A stretch of DNA of 64,000 nt from Utricularia gibba (taxonomy: Eukaryota; Streptophyta; Magnoliopsida; Lamiales; Lentibulariaceae). Each line of letters begins with the position of its first letter. Position 1 is the stretch's first letter. The notes under the pieces were generated by a model, which searched no databases, was not told the DNA's origin, and saw only the letters and a program-made list of their open reading frames with translations. The stretch covers positions 372,001 through 436,000 of the forward strand of contig CM007992.1 in NCBI GenBank assembly GCA_002189035.1, read 5' to 3'. Below are positions 59,424 through 64,000 of this stretch, in pieces. Both the position numbers and the translations under genes were made by a program.

Positions 59424-61530
59424 TGCCGGAAACGAAGCGGAGAATGCAGCGAAGAAGACGGAGCTGGCAACGATGACGGCGTTAATGGCGAGATGGTGGG
59501 GATTTAAAGAGGAGAAAGTGCCAACAAACAAAGACGTGGACACTCCGAGGACACGTAGACGCGCTGGTGTCCGCTGAATCTGAAAATGAAAAGCGAGAGT
59601 CCCACGTTCCCAACTTCCTTTTGTGGCCGGAAGCTTCTAGTACCTCCTCCTCATTGGTGGGGATCAAAATCCACTTTTTGTATTTTTTTTGGTTTTTAAA
59701 ATCAAATATCTTCGGATTTTAGATTTTTAAATCTATCAAATCAATAGATAATGCTCTATTTGTAATAGACTATATTTGATAAACAGGTTTATTATCAATT
59801 ACAAATAACTTTTATTCAAAAAAATTAGATTGAATAGTAAAATTAAGTTGGGAAAAAATGAGTATTTTAAATTGGGAATTGATTTTATCATTATTGTAAA
59901 TAAGAGGGATTATTTTTGTCCTATTGTGAAATGGTAGGAATCATTATAAATGATTTTGAAATAGTTGAAATTAAAACACTCTTTAAACAATCTGCCCAAA
60001 ATTTCAATTTTTAGAGATATAATATGAAATTGGAAAATTTTCCCAATTTCAAACACATGCTAATATGCGCAATGGTGCACTTTAAGGTTATGGGCCTGAT
60101 TTTGGGCCAGGCCTCATCTTTCGGGGACTCGTGCAACCTCGGAAGGGTAAAATCCTTGGGAGTTCCGACGCTAGAAGTTCCATTTGGAGTGCGAGGTCGA
60201 AGGGTCTGTGGCGTTTCTGATAGAATCAGGGGGCGCTGATGGTGGATATTGTTGTATTCGTTGCCCGATATGGCCATCGGCACCGTCAAGTGATCTGAAT
60301 TCTGGGCATCGATTGCCGGAATCTTGAACTGCGGTGAATGGGACACAGAAAAGCTTAAATCTTCTGTTGGATACACTTGCGGTGGCCTTGGTTCATACTG
60401 TTCACATCATTAGATTCTGTTTAATTATTTGTCATTATCAGTGGGAAGAGGACCAGCCTACGTTCCATGGAAAGATTGCAGCCCTTCTGCTGTCACGCAG
60501 TGGCCATCACAATAAGGATTCTCATGGACCACTGTGACTGTGAGTCCCCCGAAAACCTGCATTTATTCATATTTATGTGCCACCCATCTTCCTCAAATGG
60601 GAATGCGCATCTACATATGGGATTAACACCACGAATGGCCAGAAAGTTTTGAGTGATGGAATGGGATAGGGGGGAGCAGGGGTTGTTTGCTTTGAGGGTT
60701 TTGTATGGAGTGCAGATCAGATCTGCAAAGCTATTGTATTGTGTTGCTGTTGGGAAGATCAGCAGCTGGGAGAAGAAGATCACATTGACAACCCATCAGG
60801 AGTCACTTTCTTTTGATGCATATAAGTAGATGGGATTCGATCTGTAGCTCTCCCAGCTGACTCACTTGATGCATACAACTGAAAGAAACCAGAGAGAGAC
60901 ATTTGAACTGCACACCACGAGAAGTAAATCATCCCTCCTCACAGGCTCCCACCTTCACCTTTCTCTACATAGAAATGATATTCGGTCAGTGGTTCCTATA
61001 TCTTTATGTACAATCAAATTCAAGCTATTAGTTTAGTGGGTCTAGACGTAGCCACCAAATCAATCGTTTTTTCTCTTCTTTTTTCATGGAATATGCCTAT
61101 TCCTCACTCACAGTGCCTCAATGAACACATTTCCAATTGCTCTGGCCACAAGTAGTGGGCTTTAGTCTTGTTTGGGGAAATAGGGAAGCTCTTGGTAGTC
61201 ATTTGGGGTGCCATCAGATTTGAAAATGAATTGGAGATTGGGACCACTGGGGGAGAATGGAACCTTGCTTCATGACACACATCTTTTTTCCTCCTTTTGT
61301 TGATATATATGACATGTGTTGTGCTTGCTTTTGCTTCACTTGCATCCTCTCTTTTATCCCACATAACCAGCCTCCACTTTCGCCTCTTCCTCCTCTGCAA
61401 AACTCCCTATTTGTGTCCCATCTTCTTGCCCAAAATCCTGAAGCAGAAAAAGGAAAAAAAACCCTTTCCTCGTTTCTTCTCCTTCTTCTTCTTCCTCCCA
61501 AAGATCGGATTTTTATGGCCTGGGTTTACC
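59424..61530. other. intergenic: ELIP upstream and MIR167 upstream
   Basis: Shared upstream region of ELIP (-) and the MIR167 primary transcript (+). 59660-60010 is AT-rich. The rest is of mixed composition without a recognisable protein. A TATA-like CATATAAGTAG lies near 60820-60830 and may serve the MIR167 primary transcript. Confidence 0.45.
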
Positions 61531-61632
61531 TTGCAAGAGCATCTGATGAAGCTGCCAGCATGATCTAAACTGTCCTCCTATTGCTGTGGAAAGATCAGAT
61601 CATGTGGAAGCTTCATCTCATTCTTCTTGCCT
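61531..61632 (+). ncRNA. MIR167: MIR167 precursor hairpin
   Basis: The mature miR167 sequence TGAAGCTGCCAGCATGATCT is complete at 61547-61567 (21 nt). The opposite arm at 61598-61617 reads GATCATGTGGAAGCTTCATC, a good miR167* that leaves the usual two-base 3' overhang. The pairing continues outward (TTGCAAGA with TCTTCTTGC), giving a stem-loop of about 100 bases with a short loop. miR167 targets ARF6 and ARF8 in flower and root development. The location near ELIP, EPFL and VAN3-binding-protein genes matches Arabidopsis MIR167A (At3g22886) as I remember it. The primary transcript boundaries are not known. Confidence 0.93.
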
Positions 61633-62916
61633 GAATATCAAAACCCTAATTTTTGGCCCTATTCAACACATGGGTTGATGCATGAATCCAGTTTTATTTA
61701 GTGCCAGAAACCCTACAGATTTCATGCTCACTTGTCTGCTTTTTTTATTATTATTTTTAATTTGTTGCTATCTATTTCATCTAGTTATTAGAATCATTGA
61801 ATACAAATAGTTTTGTTATTAAATGTAAATAAATAATATTTTAAAAAAGAAAAATGATTTGGAATTGATTTTTATTTTGAAGAAAATGTAAGACCTCAAG
61901 CTCTATTTTATTAGATAAATGACTTTTGAGGGGTGGAATCAAACAAAATGGAATTATGGGAGTGAAAATTTTGTGGTAAATATATAATTTTGGAATGTGA
62001 AGGGGTTTGTTTGTTAAATGATGATTCTGCAGATCCGAGGCAGGAGGAGCCCAGCTTTGAAGGCGTCGGATCCCACGGCCCCACCTCCGGTAGACACCGC
62101 CGCCAGGCCAAATCCGTATATGTCGCCGGAGAGGTGAACCGGGGGGTTATTTAGAAAAAAAAAACAAAATACATTTTAGAAATACAATTTCAAATTTATT
62201 ATAAAAGTGCATATCCTTTGTTATTTTTTTTTAAAAAAATTATATCATTTATTAGAGTTTATATTTAAATAAATAATCGTATTTCTTGCATATTTTTTTT
62301 ATATTTGTATGAATATATGCACAATATATAAACTTTTTGGGAAGAAAAATAACAATGAATGGAAGGGTTTGAACCAATTTAGCTGCTGTGTGTTCTCCGG
62401 AAGCGCAAGTCGCTATTTCTTTTCCGAAGTGCAGTCCCTGAGTCGTCGCCGTAGCTCGATTTTCATGCCGCTACTGCGGCTGAAGATTACAACGCGATGG
62501 GATGAACGGCTGGTGAATCGAGGCAAGGGCCTGTTCTCCAGTTTTATGGTAAAAGATAGCTCTTTTATATTTCCGGTTGGAGAAGGGATGGAACTGGGCT
62601 TGCGCCTTTCTATTTCTAAAATCATCCCAGTTTTTCAAGATCTTGTTATTCTTTTTTTGATAGTTAATCCGTTCGGATACTTCTTGGTTAAATTTGATGA
62701 GGATGCTGTGATTGCTATTCCGAAGTTGTTAGAAATTCCAGTGCCAGCAGAACATAATGCGATGATTCCTTTTTTAGCGTGCCTTTTGCTTGTATGGCGT
62801 CTGAAGCTGCTTTAACACTATGGCTTATCTAGGTTCTGATTGGAAAATATGCTTTTGGGGCAAAGGAGTATTGATTAATATGAACATTGAGGAGTTGTGT
62901 AGCGCAGTTTGGCGAC
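61633..62916. other. MIR167 3' region and PPR upstream region
   Basis: AT-rich at 61740-62000 and 62150-62340. 62340-62820 is more complex and might be leader or a leader intron of the PPR gene. No coding gene is recognised. Confidence 0.45.
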
Positions 62917-64000
62917 ATGAGAGGTGTGAATCCAGAATCGAGCCATCCAGTGCTGAATCTCTTAGAGAAGTGCAAAGGCATTTATATCTTACAACAAGCT
63001 CATGCTCAAATGATCACAACCGGCCTCATCAGTCACACATACCCGGTCAGCCGCATTCTCGTTGTGTCTTCTGCTCTTGCAACTGTGTCCTACACATTGG
63101 AGGTCTTCCGCCAATTTCCAAGTCCATCTATTTTCCTTTACAACATCCTCATTTCATCCTTGGTTCAGAAAGGCCACCACCAAGTTGCTTTATCCCTTTA
63201 TGGTGAAGTTCTTAGTGAACCTGAACTCAGGCCTAATGACCATACATACCCGTCTCTGTTCAAGGCTTTAGGAGCACAACAGATGTTTAGACATGGTGTA
63301 GCCCTGCATGCTCATGTCATAAAGTTTCTCTCATTTCCTTATGACAATTTTGTTCAAGCCTCAATGCTGAATTTTTATTCCAGGTGTGGAAAAGTTGGCA
63401 CTGCAAGATGGATTTTCGATCAAATTAAGTGTCCAGATTTGGCCTCTTGGAACTCAATGTTATCTGCTTATGCTCATGTTTGTGATGAATACTCGGTAGC
63501 ATGCTCAGGTTTAGATGGAAGCATTAACTCATCCATGGAGGTCTTAAGGTTATTCAGCCTAATGCAGAAGGCATCTGTGGATCCTAATGAAATCTCCCTA
63601 GTGGCCTTAATCACTGCATGCGCCAACTTGGGGGTCCTCAGCCAAGGTATGTGGGCTCATGCATATGGCATCAGAAGCAACATCAACCTTAACCATTTCA
63701 TTCAGACAGCGCTGATAACCATGTATTCAAACTCTGGCTGCCTTGGATTTGCTAGGCAGGTGTTTCAGCAGCTGCCCTTCAAGGACACTTTCTGCTTCAA
63801 TGCTATGATCAGGGGACTGGCGATGCATGGTCACTTCCCTGAGGCTCTCGACTTGTTCCAGACAATGAAGGTTGAGGGTTTTGTTCCGGATGATTTAACA
63901 ATACTAGCCGTGTTGTCTGTGTGCTCGCATGCCGGACTGGTGGATCAAGGACGGGAGATCTTTTGTTCTATGACTAGTTCTTATGGGTTAGTACCTAACT
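62917..64000 (+). CDS. pentatricopeptide repeat protein, At5g43790-like (partial, right edge)
   Basis: The frame opens at ATG 62917 and runs for 361 codons off the right edge with no stop. PPR units are clear: LEKCKGIYILQQAHAQMITT, LYNILISSLVQKGHHQVALS, VQASMLNFYSRCGKVGTARW, DLASWNSMLSAYAHV and FCFNAMIRGLAMHGHFPEAL, then DDLTILAVLSVCSHAGLVDQ. The order of P, L and S repeats marks a PLS-class protein, and the wording is close to Arabidopsis At5g43790, an E-type PPR. Such proteins bind organelle RNA one base per repeat and mostly take part in C-to-U editing or RNA maturation. The E domain should lie beyond the window. A plastid or mitochondrial targeting peptide is not obvious, so an upstream exon is possible. 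Confidence 0.9.
   Translation, partial: MRGVNPESSHPVLNLLEKCKGIYILQQAHAQMITTGLISHTYPVSRILVVSSALATVSYTLEVFRQFPSPSIFLYNILISSLVQKGHHQVALSLYGEVLSEPELRPNDHTYPSLFKALGAQQMFRHGVALHAHVIKFLSFPYDNFVQASMLNFYSRCGKVGTARWIFDQIKCPDLASWNSMLSAYAHVCDEYSVACSGLDGSINSSMEVLRLFSLMQKASVDPNEISLVALITACANLGVLSQGMWAHAYGIRSNINLNHFIQTALITMYSNSGCLGFARQVFQQLPFKDTFCFNAMIRGLAMHGHFPEALDLFQTMKVEGFVPDDLTILAVLSVCSHAGLVDQGREIFCSMTSSYGLVPN

Noticed and set aside
60011-60376. 121-codon minus-strand frame
   Set aside because: No motif, not conserved as far as I can tell, no splice partner found.

Overview
This is nuclear DNA of a flowering plant. Almost every gene is split by GT-AG introns, many products carry chloroplast transit peptides, and several families are plant-specific: TIME FOR COFFEE, FANTASTIC FOUR-like, trichome-birefringence-like, XRI1, ELIP, chlorophyllase, VAN3-binding protein. 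The window also holds a MIR167 hairpin and a plant-type U6 promoter (USE plus TATA). I cannot name the species or order. Gene spaces of moderate GC alternate with AT-rich intergenic DNA, and I saw no intact transposon.

Left part (1-9.1 kb): a possible 3' end of a gene entering from the left edge, OEP7-like (+), a TBL O-acetyltransferase (+), a two-exon hypothetical gene (-), the peroxisomal adenine nucleotide carrier PNC (-) and a FANTASTIC FOUR-like gene (-). Then comes a long AT-rich stretch with a single-exon carboxylesterase at 12.7 kb (+). TIME FOR COFFEE (TIC) fills 18.0-23.6 kb (+), with a cluster of seven CACGTG G-boxes 1.0-2.1 kb upstream of its start codon.

Middle (25-46 kb): DUF868 (-), a decayed IDM1-like PHD/acetyltransferase gene (+), PSB27-H2 (-), TAD3 (-), SECE1 (-), a GPI-anchored lipid-transfer protein (+), a 5'-truncated U6 gene with an intact promoter (+), a type I inositol polyphosphate 5-phosphatase (-), XRI1 (-) and ribosomal protein S3a (-).

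Right part (48-64 kb): a VAN3-binding protein (+), chlorophyllase (+), an EPFL secreted peptide (-), acireductone dioxygenase (+), ELIP (-), MIR167 (+) and an E-type PPR gene cut by the right edge (+). As I remember the Arabidopsis loci, this neighbourhood corresponds to three duplicated segments (around At3g228xx, At4g147-149xx and At5g438xx), so the window looks like a conserved ancestral block.

Most genes are unrelated housekeeping or regulatory genes. Photosynthesis and pigment functions recur (OEP7, PSB27-H2, SECE1, chlorophyllase, ELIP). The most notable technical observation is that seven reading-frame breaks in six genes all look like the same event: a run of 3-5 C or G that is one base short. 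That pattern suggests uncorrected sequencing error rather than gene death. The IDM1-like gene also carries other damage and is probably a true pseudogene.
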